Of a stretch of DNA of 32,758 nt, positions 1 to 7,387 are shown piece after piece. Position 1 is the stretch's first letter. Every line of letters starts with the position of its first letter. A model generated the notes under the pieces. That model was not told the DNA's origin and did not search any database. It was given only the letters and a program-made list of their open reading frames with translations. The stretch covers positions 1 through 32,758 of IMG/VR virus record IMGVR_UViG_3300037672_001248; one strand, 5' to 3'. This DNA comes from a virus. A program made the position numbers and the translations under genes.

Positions 1-343
1 GTAAGACAACACCATCACTGCTGTATAATCTCACAGCTACTCCACTTTCATTATCAGATAGATATCCTACAAAATTTATCTGTATTAGATAAATTCCTGC
101 TATGGCTAATCTCACTACGTGATTACTTGAAGGTTTGGTAATATTAGTGGTATCCCCTACGATTGTTTCCCAGGTTATATTGCCTTGTGTGTTTAAATGA
201 TTAATTAATTTCAGTTGCGCATATCCATAAGCTGCGTCACCGTCAATAATACCTTTTTCAATCAATACATTATTTTTAAGGATAGGTTCGTCTGTACCTG
301 ATTGAGTAAATACGGTTTTTCCACCAATTGTAAGAGTTGCCAT
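1..343 (-). CDS. Tail adhesin head-domain protein, partial (C-terminus off the left edge)
   Basis: The ATG at 343 overlaps the stop of the upstream chaperone gene by one base (TAATG). About 114 codons are readable before the window ends. The N-terminus, MATLTIGGKTVFTQSGTDEP, follows the same plan as three other proteins in this cluster (starts at 1334, 5602 and 7147): a short '(I/V/L)xGxxVxT' beta strand, then a segment containing a hydrophobic 'xxNNVxxxxGxI' turn, then a variable beta-rich domain. It therefore looks like the head of another receptor-binding cassette. Role as a virion adhesin is inferred from position and paralogy. No catalytic motif is visible. Confidence 0.7.
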   Translation of the reverse strand, partial: MATLTIGGKTVFTQSGTDEPILKNNVLIEKGIIDGDAAYGYAQLKLINHLNTQGNITWETIVGDTTNITKPSSNHVVRLAIAGIYLIQINFVGYLSDNESGVAVRLYSSDGVVL

Positions 344-705
344 TATTCAGGTACCTCCGGCCAATCAACATTTGTCAAATTACCTTGATCATCTAATTTT
401 GGTTCTTGTGTTTCTGGTAGATCCCTAAGTGATTGTAAATATGTTTTCCATTCTTCAGAAACTACTAAACTTTGACTGTATGCTTTTATTGTTACCCAAT
501 CTGTTTCTGCTAATCTACGATTGCGTTCTATGCGTAGCAAGCGCATTGGTTCTAGTGCTTTTAATTCTGTTATTTTTTCTTGAATTTGTTCCCATGAAGG
601 TACTGGATCAATATGATCAAAAAATTCAATGTAATTTCTATGTGTTGTTCTTACGGAATTTTCACCGGCAAGTGCAATTCCTGCTTGGTATAAATAGTTA
701 CTCAT
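343..705 (-). CDS. Tail fibre assembly chaperone (Phage_tail_APC-like)
   Basis: This 120-aa protein carries the hallmark of small phage tail-assembly chaperones near its centre: a 'RIERNRRLAETDW' segment, then 'EEWKTYLQSLRDLP', then an acidic tail ending 'NVDWPEVPE'. The family binds fibre tips during folding and is usually not part of the virion (family knowledge). I start at the ATG at 705, not at an in-frame Met 22 codons earlier, because this ATG overlaps the preceding gene's stop in an ATGA and the protein then begins MSNYLYQAG. Two clear paralogues start at 4941 and 6647. The 3' end is nearly identical in DNA to that of the 4666-4941 gene. It probably serves the head domain encoded just upstream (702-1334). 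Confidence 0.8.
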   Translation of the reverse strand: MSNYLYQAGIALAGENSVRTTHRNYIEFFDHIDPVPSWEQIQEKITELKALEPMRLLRIERNRRLAETDWVTIKAYSQSLVVSEEWKTYLQSLRDLPETQEPKLDDQGNLTNVDWPEVPE

Positions 706-1334
706 TGTTGGACTTCCTGCACTATGAAATAAAAAGCTACATCTGAATAAGAACCTCCAAGTCGGCCCCAATTGGTAACATTAGCCGTAGTATCATCATG
801 CGTTGCAAATTCCATTGTTTTACCAGATTCTTCAATTCTAAGGATCGCATGTACATCCACATTATTTAAATCCTCCAAACAAGTATAAAGAATTACTGTA
901 GATTCTGCTGCATGATAATTACCTCCACCATCATAACCCATTTTTTTATAGGTTCTTCTATTTTCACTACCCCATTGCACACCCATTGAGTACCAAGATA
1001 AAGACTCTATGTTAGGTCCACCATAAGAAATAGTACCAATTAATAAATTACCTTGCTTTGCACTAAAATTAGGGATAGTCAAATATGACCCTTCCGAATC
1101 CTTCAACCTATAAATGCCATTTGAATCTAATGTAGCACTGAGTGTTCCACTTGAAGCTGGTGTAGTGGCATATGTTACATCTACCTGTGAAGATTGAGCT
1201 ACATATGTGGTTACACTTCTTGTTTGGATCACATGTCCAGCAGGGAATTGAACATTGTTATTTAAACTGAGATTTCCAGTCCCATTATCGTGACTTGCTA
1301 GTGTCTTACCGCCTACTGTGATTGATCCACTCAT
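702..1334 (-). CDS. Tail adhesin head-domain protein
   Basis: A 210-aa beta-rich protein starting MSGSITVGGKTLASHDNG and continuing 'LSLNNNVQFPAGHVIQTRSV'. The 'GHVIQ/GHVLQV/GHILQV' turn is shared with the proteins starting at 5602 and 7147, and leads into a variable domain ending 'AFYFIVQEVQQ'. In marine T4-like phages this architecture is a fibre tip whose C-terminal part differs between relatives. It overlaps the preceding stem gene (1331-1334, ATGA) and the following chaperone gene (702-705, ATGA), so the three are probably translated as a coupled cassette. Receptor-binding function is inferred. Confidence 0.72.
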   Translation of the reverse strand: MSGSITVGGKTLASHDNGTGNLSLNNNVQFPAGHVIQTRSVTTYVAQSSQVDVTYATTPASSGTLSATLDSNGIYRLKDSEGSYLTIPNFSAKQGNLLIGTISYGGPNIESLSWYSMGVQWGSENRRTYKKMGYDGGGNYHAAESTVILYTCLEDLNNVDVHAILRIEESGKTMEFATHDDTTANVTNWGRLGGSYSDVAFYFIVQEVQQ

Positions 1335-1555
1335 CTTATATCCATTGTACCTGTTACGTCAACAGTGCCTGTGACTGAGATGTTGTTAAACACAGTAAGA
1401 TTGCTGGTTTCTGGCACGGTTATGCTACCACTGACCGTGATAGGTCCAACCAGAATGGCTGAATAATTATCAGTTATGGTTACTGTGTCACTGTATGTTG
1501 TATCATGCATCATCAACTTACCATGGAAGTTATCTGCGTATAGTGTTCCTGACAT
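1331..1555 (-). CDS. Short beta-stem fibre protein
   Basis: A 74-aa protein made almost entirely of short Thr/Val/Ile-rich strands. It contains 'NYSAILVGPITVSGSITV' followed by 'ISVTGTVDVTGTMDI', a repeating (V/I)T(V/I)xG pattern expected of a trimeric beta-helix or beta-prism stalk. The 72-aa protein at 5606-5824 has the same motif, and the C-termini of the genes at 4019, 5833 and 7148 end in related strands. It lies between a small chaperone-like gene and a head-domain gene whose start overlaps its stop. It probably forms a stem or connector joining the head to the fibre; no enzymatic motif is present. Confidence 0.65.
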   Translation of the reverse strand: MSGTLYADNFHGKLMMHDTTYSDTVTITDNYSAILVGPITVSGSITVPETSNLTVFNNISVTGTVDVTGTMDIR

Positions 1556-1562
1556 ATGTTAT

Positions 1563-1724
1563 TTATTCTCCCGGTTCATCTGCTGGTTCTGGTTCATTAC
1601 CTTCTGCAAGCCACGTTAAGTATTCTTGATAGTCTGAGTTGGCTGGGTCTAATGGAATCCATAATTGCTGTTTTAGATTTAAGATATTTACAATATTGTT
1701 ATTTTCTTTTATTAATTTATACAT
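1563..1724 (-). CDS. Small tail-associated protein (53 aa)
   Basis: Read directly from the sequence: ATG at 1724-1722, stop TAA at 1565-1563. The start overlaps the stop of the 421-aa adhesin gene by one base (TAATG), as at other cassette joints here. The product begins MYKLIKENNN and contains 'IPLDPANSDYQEYLTWLAEG' before an acidic Pro/Glu tail. This 'IPxDPxNxDYQxYxxWLxxGN' pattern is familiar from small genes beside fibre genes in many phages, where it is taken to be a fibre accessory or chaperone protein. I infer it serves the adhesin encoded upstream. Confidence 0.75.
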   Translation of the reverse strand: MYKLIKENNNIVNILNLKQQLWIPLDPANSDYQEYLTWLAEGNEPEPADEPGE

Positions 1725-2989
1725 TATAACTCTGATGAAAATGTAGCACCACTGTTAACTGAATCAGGAAATATCATATAACTTGTCCCAGTAGTAAGTG
1801 ATGTTGAGGAAGTGAATCGTATTGTTACCTGTTGAGATCCACCAGAATTGCTCCTATAAGAAGTGGTTCCAGAAGTTAATGTAGTTGATATATTAGATAC
1901 ACCTCCTAAAGCGACTCTATCAGAAGTGATTGTGGCTATTGTTGGGGTACTTCTCATTGAAACAGGAAAATATATATTTGTTTGTGATAATGTGCTTGTG
2001 TAGGGATGTATTATCAACCCACTAAGTGATGTAAAATTAAAGAAATACCTTTGACACAAACTTAATTCCATTCCTATTTGACGATGCTCAAATGGTGTGG
2101 CTGTGTTGCCCATTTCTAATTGTACTCCGGTAATGTAAAAACTGTTTGCAATATTATCACTTAGATTAATATTTGTTGAGCTTACCCTGTTTGCATTAGT
2201 CCTAGCATCCCATGCTGTTTGTAGTGTACCACTGGTAAAGCCTGTGCCTGCCATTAACCACCAGCTTAAATGCAAAGAAGCAAGATTATCATTATCAAGC
2301 GCCCCTGTAGTATCACCTGGAAATGTAACACTGTGCCTTGTCCAAGCAGTGGTTGCTGTAAATTGTGCTGATATACTGCGAGTGTTATCTCGATCGTCTA
2401 GCTCTACAGTGTACACCCCGGGCTTGGTGGTCTTGCTATACCAACTCACGGTCATTGGCTGTGCAGCACTGTTGCCTTTTACGAATGATTGTAGTTCCTG
2501 ACCTTCAAACTTGTATTGTATGCCAAAATGATCTGAACCACCAGCACCACTGGTTGCTGTGTTGTCTATCAACAAACTTGTTGCAAAGCCTGCAGGTGCA
2601 TCAGTGCTTTGTGCTAGAGTATATTCACCAAATCCGCTACCAAACGTATGCCATCTATCACAAACCACGGGTTTTCCCGATGCGGTGACACCTGTGACTG
2701 GTGTGGTTGAATACTGTGCTACTGACATACTGCCATTTATAATCTTGTTTCGAAACATGTAGCTGTGTGCAGGTACCACACTATCTGCCAGTGTGGTATT
2801 CTTTATCTGTCTTGAGCTGTCTATTACCTCAGTTGTGCCAATATTTAATTTATCAGTAGCAACTGTGACAGTGTTTGCGGTTTCACTGATTATGTCCTGG
2901 CCACTGCTGTCTTTGAGAGCATGTTTCAGCTTTACACCAGCGCCTCCTGGTCCTTGTTCTATTTCATCTACTTTGATTATACCTGGCAT
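1724..2989 (-). CDS. Tail fibre/adhesin with carbohydrate-binding-like domain
   Basis: A 421-aa protein starting MPGIIKVDEIEQGPGG, a short N-terminal segment of the kind that attaches marine phage fibres to the baseplate. Residues about 80-320 follow a layout well known in cyanophage and pelagic phage fibres: 'NKIINGSMSVAQYST', then 'VCDRWH', then 'YTLAQSTDAPAGF', a jelly-roll-like stretch, and 'ITGVQLEMGNTATPFEHR' with 'ELSLCQRYF'. The last 100 residues are Ser/Thr-rich and probably form the exposed tip. The domain resembles lectin-like sandwich domains, so glycan binding is likely but not shown. It sits between two accessory genes (110 aa upstream, 53 aa downstream). Confidence 0.82.
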   Translation of the reverse strand: MPGIIKVDEIEQGPGGAGVKLKHALKDSSGQDIISETANTVTVATDKLNIGTTEVIDSSRQIKNTTLADSVVPAHSYMFRNKIINGSMSVAQYSTTPVTGVTASGKPVVCDRWHTFGSGFGEYTLAQSTDAPAGFATSLLIDNTATSGAGGSDHFGIQYKFEGQELQSFVKGNSAAQPMTVSWYSKTTKPGVYTVELDDRDNTRSISAQFTATTAWTRHSVTFPGDTTGALDNDNLASLHLSWWLMAGTGFTSGTLQTAWDARTNANRVSSTNINLSDNIANSFYITGVQLEMGNTATPFEHRQIGMELSLCQRYFFNFTSLSGLIIHPYTSTLSQTNIYFPVSMRSTPTIATITSDRVALGGVSNISTTLTSGTTSYRSNSGGSQQVTIRFTSSTSLTTGTSYMIFPDSVNSGATFSSEL

Positions 2990-2991
2990 AG

Positions 2992-3324
2992 TTATTCTTT
3001 CGGATATTGTTTCTTAATTTCTGCCACACGACTCTTCCATGCAGTTAAACCTTTCTCAGTTATAAATTCTAATTGTTCATGTGGAGAACCATATGCAGTC
3101 AATCTTTTTTCTTGATAAGTGGGTTCAGGTTCTGCTATTGGTTCAGGTGTTGTTATTTTCGCTATTATCCATTCAACACCATTAAACACACAAGTTTCTT
3201 TGTCAGTATCAAACTCCGGCGGTGCGACTTCTGTACTGTCCTTGGGTAACAGATATACATTTTCTTCTAGGGGACTTCTTTGTCTACGTACTGGTTGTCC
3301 TGTGTAAATATTATAAGCGTACAT
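2992..3324 (-). CDS. Tail fibre accessory/chaperone-like protein
   Basis: A 110-aa protein starting MYAYNIYTGQPVRRQRSPLE. It has a mid-protein 'CVFNGVEWI' strand and a C-terminal half reading 'RLTAYGSPHEQLEFITEKG' then 'AWKSRVAEIKKQYPK'. The C-terminal 'YGSxxEQLxxIxExGxxAWxxxVxxIKxxxPK' pattern recurs in phage tail accessory proteins that sit beside fibre genes. It lies 6 nt downstream of the collar-domain protein and just before the 421-aa adhesin, so it may chaperone either one. The chaperone role is inferred from position and family resemblance. Confidence 0.7.
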   Translation of the reverse strand: MYAYNIYTGQPVRRQRSPLEENVYLLPKDSTEVAPPEFDTDKETCVFNGVEWIIAKITTPEPIAEPEPTYQEKRLTAYGSPHEQLEFITEKGLTAWKSRVAEIKKQYPKE

Positions 3325-3330
3325 GTTTTC

Positions 3331-4017
3331 CTAGTGTTTTATACAATACATAACAGAGATATTCCTAGGTCTTGTTTCTGACCCACCTGCGCTGGTTACA
3401 GTGACTGGTCCACCGCCACCACTACCAACAGCATAAAAATGACTGGAGGTAGCACTACCTCCGCCAAAACCTATACCGCCTGTGTTATGATTATGGCTTT
3501 TGAACAGATCGCCTTGAGCACTAGCAAATGTCCTGCTAGAATCTACGCCTCTAGTGTTGTCCCAACCACGCAGGAATTCTCCACGTAGATCAGGTACTTC
3601 GAAAACTGAGACTGGGTTCCAACTGACCCCGCTATCTGATTCAAGGTCTGAACCACTAGTAGTGCCTGAACCTACTGCTTGATATACTGCACCTGCAGCG
3701 TTTTTCCTATATTGGTTTGCGGTAATGCTCTGTCCTGATGCCCATGCAGTTACCCACTTCGTACCAATCACACCATACAGGCTACTGTAAGTCGATTGGT
3801 TTACAGCAGATCCGTCACACTCTAACCATCCTGCAGGCACTACGTCGGTGCCAAACGCTGCGATTGAACCAATAAAGCTGGCATTGAATGTAGCAGTGTC
3901 GTCACCATTAACATTTACTAACACTAAACCACTAGAGTTACGGATATTATTATGTAGGACAATAGAATTTGCAAGGGTTCTTTCTTTTAGATTATCTATG
4001 TGTAGTGAACTTGCCAT
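3331..4017 (-). CDS. Phage tail collar domain protein (short tail fibre-like)
   Basis: A 228-aa protein. Residues about 45-85 carry the collar-domain signature: 'GSIAAFGTDVVPAGWLECDG' followed by 'STYSSLYGVIGTKW'. It continues with 'FEVPDLRGEFLRGWDN', a 'SHNHN' histidine pair and the ending 'ETRPRNISVMYCIKH'. This is the fold of T4 gp12 and many other receptor-binding tips, where the HxH pairs can bind metal in the trimer (family knowledge). About 40 residues (roughly 88-130) are inserted between the two halves of the collar motif. The short N-terminal region may dock it to the 215-aa protein encoded directly upstream. Confidence 0.88.
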   Translation of the reverse strand: MASSLHIDNLKERTLANSIVLHNNIRNSSGLVLVNVNGDDTATFNASFIGSIAAFGTDVVPAGWLECDGSAVNQSTYSSLYGVIGTKWVTAWASGQSITANQYRKNAAGAVYQAVGSGTTSGSDLESDSGVSWNPVSVFEVPDLRGEFLRGWDNTRGVDSSRTFASAQGDLFKSHNHNTGGIGFGGGSATSSHFYAVGSGGGGPVTVTSAGGSETRPRNISVMYCIKH

Positions 4018-4018
4018 G

Positions 4019-4666
4019 TTATATTATCGTTAAACTTCCATTTACTGTTATAATACTATTTACTGTTAAAGGACCAACTATCAATGCATTTTCATCTGCA
4101 GCTACTGTTACATCTGCATACATAGTGCTGGGATTAGCCAAACTGAGATGATGTGCACTTTCTCCCCGGGTAAAATGTTGATCACTGCGGAATCCAGGAG
4201 TAATTATTTCAACTGCCACAACATCATCTACCAACCTACCTGCTGCAAAAATTATTTTCCTGGTGGTGTAATTTATCGTGTAGTCTATTTCGCTCAATCG
4301 CAAGCCATTTAGATACACGTTAATTTTATCACTCGCACCAAAATTTTGCGTGACTGAAAACTCTGTTTGTCCGGCAGTGCTGGTAAATGTTTCTCGCATG
4401 TAACTGCTGCGAGCTATGTCTGTAAGTTCATTAGTGCCAACTACATTAACAATATCTCCTGACTCTGGTGCGGCAACAAAGGTAATCATTGTGCCTTCAG
4501 CATGGATATTGTAATCAGTACCTTCATTTAGTTTTATTCCGTTTTGGAATACTGAGACAAAATTACTGTTATATTTTACACCAAAAACTGTGCGAGTGCC
4601 ATCGCCTGTGTATGATCTACTGTCCTGTACCGTTTCAGTGGTTGGTTGGTTCCCTATGTAAGGCAT
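4019..4666 (-). CDS. Fibre adaptor/stem protein, MPYIG type
   Basis: I start this 215-aa protein at the ATG at 4666, which overlaps the chaperone stop (TAATG); a start seven codons earlier would run into that gene. It begins MPYIGNQPTTETVQDSRSYT, then two tandem beta modules of about 75 residues with 'TRTVFGVKYNSNFVSVFQNG' and 'QTEFSVTQNF' plus 'INVYLNGLRLS'. Such repeats are common in phage fibre proteins as adhesin-connecting domains. The C-terminus, 'ALIVGPLTVNSIITVNGSLTII', matches the beta-stem motif of the neighbouring short proteins. A paralogue with the same N- and C-terminal logic starts at 6312. It probably acts as the stalk carrying the collar-domain protein. Confidence 0.72.
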   Translation of the reverse strand: MPYIGNQPTTETVQDSRSYTGDGTRTVFGVKYNSNFVSVFQNGIKLNEGTDYNIHAEGTMITFVAAPESGDIVNVVGTNELTDIARSSYMRETFTSTAGQTEFSVTQNFGASDKINVYLNGLRLSEIDYTINYTTRKIIFAAGRLVDDVVAVEIITPGFRSDQHFTRGESAHHLSLANPSTMYADVTVAADENALIVGPLTVNSIITVNGSLTII

Positions 4667-4941
4667 TACGCAGGTACCTCCGGCCAAATTATGTTTGTTA
4701 AATTACCATCGTCATCTAGTTGTGGTTCAGCTGTTGTGGGAAAATCTCTTAGTGACTGTCTATATGTTTTCCATTCAGTAAGTTCTGTGCCCTGCTCTAA
4801 TCCTTTTGTGATAATCCAATCTGTTTCTGTTAAGAGTTGATTGCGTTTTTCTCGCAGTCTCCTTAATGCACGGTCATAAGCTTGATCTTGCCAAGTCTTT
4901 TCTTGCTGTTCAACCTCTGCAATATCTCTAGCATTACTCAT
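4666..4941 (-). CDS. Tail fibre assembly chaperone (Phage_tail_APC-like)
   Basis: A 91-aa protein with the conserved chaperone block 'REKRNQLLTETDW', then 'TEWKTYRQSLRDFP', then 'QPLDDDGNLTN'-like acidic residues and the ending 'IIWPEVPA'. Its N-terminal 30 residues are Gln/Glu/Arg-rich and likely helical. It lies 19 nt after the 213-aa head-domain gene, and its stop overlaps the next gene's start (TAATG). The last bases are almost the same as those of the gene at 343-705. Probable role: folding or trimerising the head encoded just upstream, as in related phage systems. Confidence 0.82.
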   Translation of the reverse strand: MSNARDIAEVEQQEKTWQDQAYDRALRRLREKRNQLLTETDWIITKGLEQGTELTEWKTYRQSLRDFPTTAEPQLDDDGNLTNIIWPEVPA

Positions 4942-4960
4942 TTAATTACCTTTTACTTTA

Positions 4961-5602
4961 TTATTGTTTTATTTCCATAGCAACAATAGATGATATTCCA
5001 CGTTCTTTATTTTCTAAATCATATGAACCTGTAGCTGCATTACCTGCAACATTTCTATTTGTATATAATCCAGTAGCACTGATATTTCTTGAATAGTGTA
5101 TAGAAACTTTATAGGTAACAGCAGAAAGTGTGTTTGGCTGATCAAAATATTGATATTTCGCACTTTCCAAAGTATCTGTAGCGTCATCACCATAAAAACT
5201 TAAAGCAGGAGGTGTTACTCCATGAGCCATAACGTTTACAGAACCTAAACCACCACCAATATCTGGAATTCCAATTGCTGTAGAATCTCTTATAATTCCA
5301 AACATAGAATCATGAACAACATTATAATCTTCAAATTCTCCACACCAACCAACCTGTAACCAAATAACTGAATTAGTAAATCTAGGAGTTATGCTTACAT
5401 TTAAAATTTCAGTGCCACTTCCAGCTACTCCATCACAAATTGGATAATGAGTACGTTTTACCATACCTGTCATCCTAGCAGTACCCTTAAACTGAGTATA
5501 CTGTACTTGTAAAATATGTCCAGCAAAATGATTTGCAGTTACAACTCCGCTTGCTTTACGTATTACTTCTGTGCCATCTATGGTCAAACTTGCATCAGGC
5601 AT
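4961..5602 (-). CDS. Tail adhesin head-domain protein
   Basis: A 213-aa beta-rich protein starting MPDASLTIDGTEVIRKASG and followed by 'FAGHILQVQYTQFKG'. It contains 'NVSITPRFTNSVIWLQVGW', typical of a fibre-tip domain in marine phages where the motif reads 'ILQV...ITPxxxxSKIxI'. The C-terminal end 'GISSIVAMEIKQ' matches the 'LTLMEIGQ' end of the 167-aa paralogue at 6644-7147. The variable middle (residues 60-180) probably forms the receptor-contact loops. It lies 3 nt after a short beta-stem gene and before a cognate chaperone gene. Receptor binding is inferred. Confidence 0.75.
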   Translation of the reverse strand: MPDASLTIDGTEVIRKASGVVTANHFAGHILQVQYTQFKGTARMTGMVKRTHYPICDGVAGSGTEILNVSITPRFTNSVIWLQVGWCGEFEDYNVVHDSMFGIIRDSTAIGIPDIGGGLGSVNVMAHGVTPPALSFYGDDATDTLESAKYQYFDQPNTLSAVTYKVSIHYSRNISATGLYTNRNVAGNAATGSYDLENKERGISSIVAMEIKQ

Positions 5603-5605
5603 TGA

Positions 5606-5824
5606 TCATCCAGTTAAATTTAAGTTTCCTGTGCTGCCAATCACAATGTTACCTGTAACATTGAGATTGTTTACAACATTCAGTGTGCCATTCACTGTGA
5701 TATTTGGAACTGTGATAGGACCACTTAGTATGGCGCTGTAGTTATTATCTACCACAACATCATTCGTAAACGTTTTTGTGTTTATTCCAACTAGTACACT
5801 TTTCTGTTTAGTAATACTTGGCAT
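5606..5824 (-). CDS. Short beta-stem fibre protein
   Basis: A 72-aa protein starting MPSITKQKSVLVGINTKTF. It has the stem motif 'NNYSAILSGPITVPNITVNG' and a C-terminal run of alternating Val/Asn/Gly strands ending 'GSTGNLNLTG'. It is a clear paralogue of the 74-aa protein at 1331-1555: the NYSAIL-GPITV core is the same although the N-termini differ. Length and repeat character suggest a trimeric beta-helical connector rather than an enzyme. It sits between the MPYLG adaptor gene and a head-domain gene. Confidence 0.65.
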   Translation of the reverse strand: MPSITKQKSVLVGINTKTFTNDVVVDNNYSAILSGPITVPNITVNGTLNVVNNLNVTGNIVIGSTGNLNLTG

Positions 5825-5832
5825 AGTTTTTC

Positions 5833-6312
5833 CTAAATTACGTTTAGCACACCCTCAACATTCAGTGTACCTGTAAAATTGACAGGTCCAGCAAAGAATG
5901 CATTGTTTGCAGCAGGAATATGTAGATCAGCAGTATAAGTATTGGGATTCATAAAATATCTTGCTTCTACTTTCTGCATGTTTACAGCCTGTCCGCCTGT
6001 TAGGTGTATATCACTGCGTTCTATCACTTGATTAGTGGTTGTGGTATGTCCTAGTATTTCTATTACGTCTTCCGCTTGCAGTGTAATACTGCTGGTTGGT
6101 ATGCGTATATCTACACCATTTGTAGCTACATAATCACTGGTTGCGAGATTAATACCTCTCACAATCACACTCACATGATTTGGTGTATAACTTGCAACAA
6201 AAGTATAGTATCCACTGTTGGTTGCCGTGTCAGCATTAGCACCAAGATATTCCTTATGATCTATCAAATTAGCTGCGTTTGTGGTCCTTGGTGCTGATCC
6301 TAGGTATGGCAT
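5833..6312 (-). CDS. Fibre adaptor/stem protein, MPYLG type
   Basis: A 159-aa protein starting MPYLGSAPRTTNAANLIDHK at an ATG overlapping the chaperone stop (TAATG at 6312). It has one beta module with 'YYTFVASYTPNHVSVIVRGINLATSDY' character and a C-terminal stem ending 'GPVNFTGTLNVEGVLNVI'. It is a shorter paralogue of the MPYIG protein at 4019-4666, which has two beta modules. Position after a chaperone gene and before a stem plus head pair suggests it begins a new adhesin cassette. Virion location and adaptor role are inferred. Confidence 0.7.
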   Translation of the reverse strand: MPYLGSAPRTTNAANLIDHKEYLGANADTATNSGYYTFVASYTPNHVSVIVRGINLATSDYVATNGVDIRIPTSSITLQAEDVIEILGHTTTTNQVIERSDIHLTGGQAVNMQKVEARYFMNPNTYTADLHIPAANNAFFAGPVNFTGTLNVEGVLNVI

Positions 6313-6647
6313 TAATCACTCTCCGGGGGTGTTGGCCATGTTGGATTATTGGCATCTGCTGTGTTGGCTGGCAAGTCTCTCAGTGCTTGCCTATAAGTCA
6401 ACCATTCACTCTGTTTTGCACCTTGATAATCAATTGTTGCTCGCCAATCTGTTTCGGCAAGAAGTTTATCTCTCTCATCTCTCAACATCATCATAGGTTC
6501 AGCAGCAATAACTTCTTCTATTTTTTCTTGTATTTCTGTTTCAGTAGGTTTGTGTCCGTTATCATGAATAATAATTTCATTATTTGCTGTATTGGTCCAA
6601 ATCCTTCCCTTCATTATGATTTTTAATGCTTCATTTCTATAATTCAT
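6312..6647 (-). CDS. Tail fibre assembly chaperone (Phage_tail_APC-like)
   Basis: A 111-aa protein. Residues about 50-95 carry the chaperone block 'LRDERDKLLAETDW' and 'SEWLTYRQALRDLP', followed by 'NPTWPTPPESD'. The N-terminal 45 residues ('MNYRNEALKIIMKGRIWTN') differ from the other two copies, which would fit specificity for a different head. The start overlaps the head-domain stop (ATGA, 6644-6647) and the stop overlaps the next gene (TAATG). Known relatives act in fibre folding; the specific client here is inferred from the tight coupling to the 167-aa head gene. Confidence 0.82.
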   Translation of the reverse strand: MNYRNEALKIIMKGRIWTNTANNEIIIHDNGHKPTETEIQEKIEEVIAAEPMMMLRDERDKLLAETDWRATIDYQGAKQSEWLTYRQALRDLPANTADANNPTWPTPPESD

Positions 6648-7147
6648 TGTCCTATCTCCATAAGCGTTAGAGTCACCACTTTACCATTTGTAAGCCAATG
6701 ATTGTTTGCACTAGCTGACAAATAAACTTGTATACTAACCTGCAGTGTCGTGGCTGGTGTATACAACCATTGATTTGCAGTAGGAAATCTAGAATAAGAT
6801 GTATGATTTACAGATTGGGCAAATTCTGCATTAGGTATCGCCGTGTATGATGCACCGGCTATTGATTGATAAAAATATAAAGTTCTAATACCTGCACCAT
6901 CACAATCAGCTTCTCCACCATTGAGAGATATAAAAATTTTATTAGTGTTTGACTTTAAAGAGGGCAATGTTGCTATAAAGTTTGTTGCAACCGGTGTAGT
7001 ATAACCTGTACCAATTGCTGCCCCACTAGTGTGTTGTTGCTGCACAACCTGCAATACATGTCCATTGAATAAAACATCGCTACTGAAATTTATTTTATTA
7101 TTACTCTCTGTAGCAAATGTTACGCCATTTAATTTAAAATCTGCCAT
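6644..7147 (-). CDS. Tail adhesin head-domain protein
   Basis: A 167-aa protein starting MADFKLNGVTFATESNNKIN with the shared turn 'DVLFNGHVLQVVQQQHTSGA'. A variable domain follows and the protein ends 'GKVVTLTLMEIGQ'. The N-terminal 40 residues align with the proteins starting at 1334 and 5602, while the remainder is distinct, as expected for exchangeable receptor-binding heads. It lies directly after the 79-aa stem gene and overlaps its chaperone by 4 nt. Host-receptor contact is inferred. Confidence 0.73.
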   Translation of the reverse strand: MADFKLNGVTFATESNNKINFSSDVLFNGHVLQVVQQQHTSGAAIGTGYTTPVATNFIATLPSLKSNTNKIFISLNGGEADCDGAGIRTLYFYQSIAGASYTAIPNAEFAQSVNHTSYSRFPTANQWLYTPATTLQVSIQVYLSASANNHWLTNGKVVTLTLMEIGQ

Positions 7148-7387
7148 TTATGTTCTCCAATCTAATGTGCCTTGCACATTGATATCTTGTTTAAAATCTA
7201 CATCTGTACCTATAAACATAAGATTTGCTGTGTTAGGCACCGTTACAGTATTGCTAAATTCAACTGTGCCATAAAATAAACTGTTTTTACCTGCGATTGC
7301 CGTATATGCTGTGTTAATTACTTGCGGTACAGACACACCTGACAACAACGCAAATTGATTATTAGCAATATCCAAAACTTTACTCAT
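7148..7387 (-). CDS. Short beta-stem fibre protein
   Basis: A 79-aa protein starting MSKVLDIANNQFALLSGVSV and rich in short strands: 'SLFYGTVEFSNTVTVPNTA' and 'DFKQDINVQGTLDWRT'. The alternation 'G(T/P)VxFxxxxxVxxxxxLxxxG' resembles the C-terminal stems of the genes at 4019 and 5833. The start overlaps the preceding gene's stop in an ATGA (7384-7387), and the next head gene starts 1 nt after its stop. Probable role: stalk or connector of the first small adhesin cassette. Confidence 0.63.
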   Translation of the reverse strand: MSKVLDIANNQFALLSGVSVPQVINTAYTAIAGKNSLFYGTVEFSNTVTVPNTANLMFIGTDVDFKQDINVQGTLDWRT

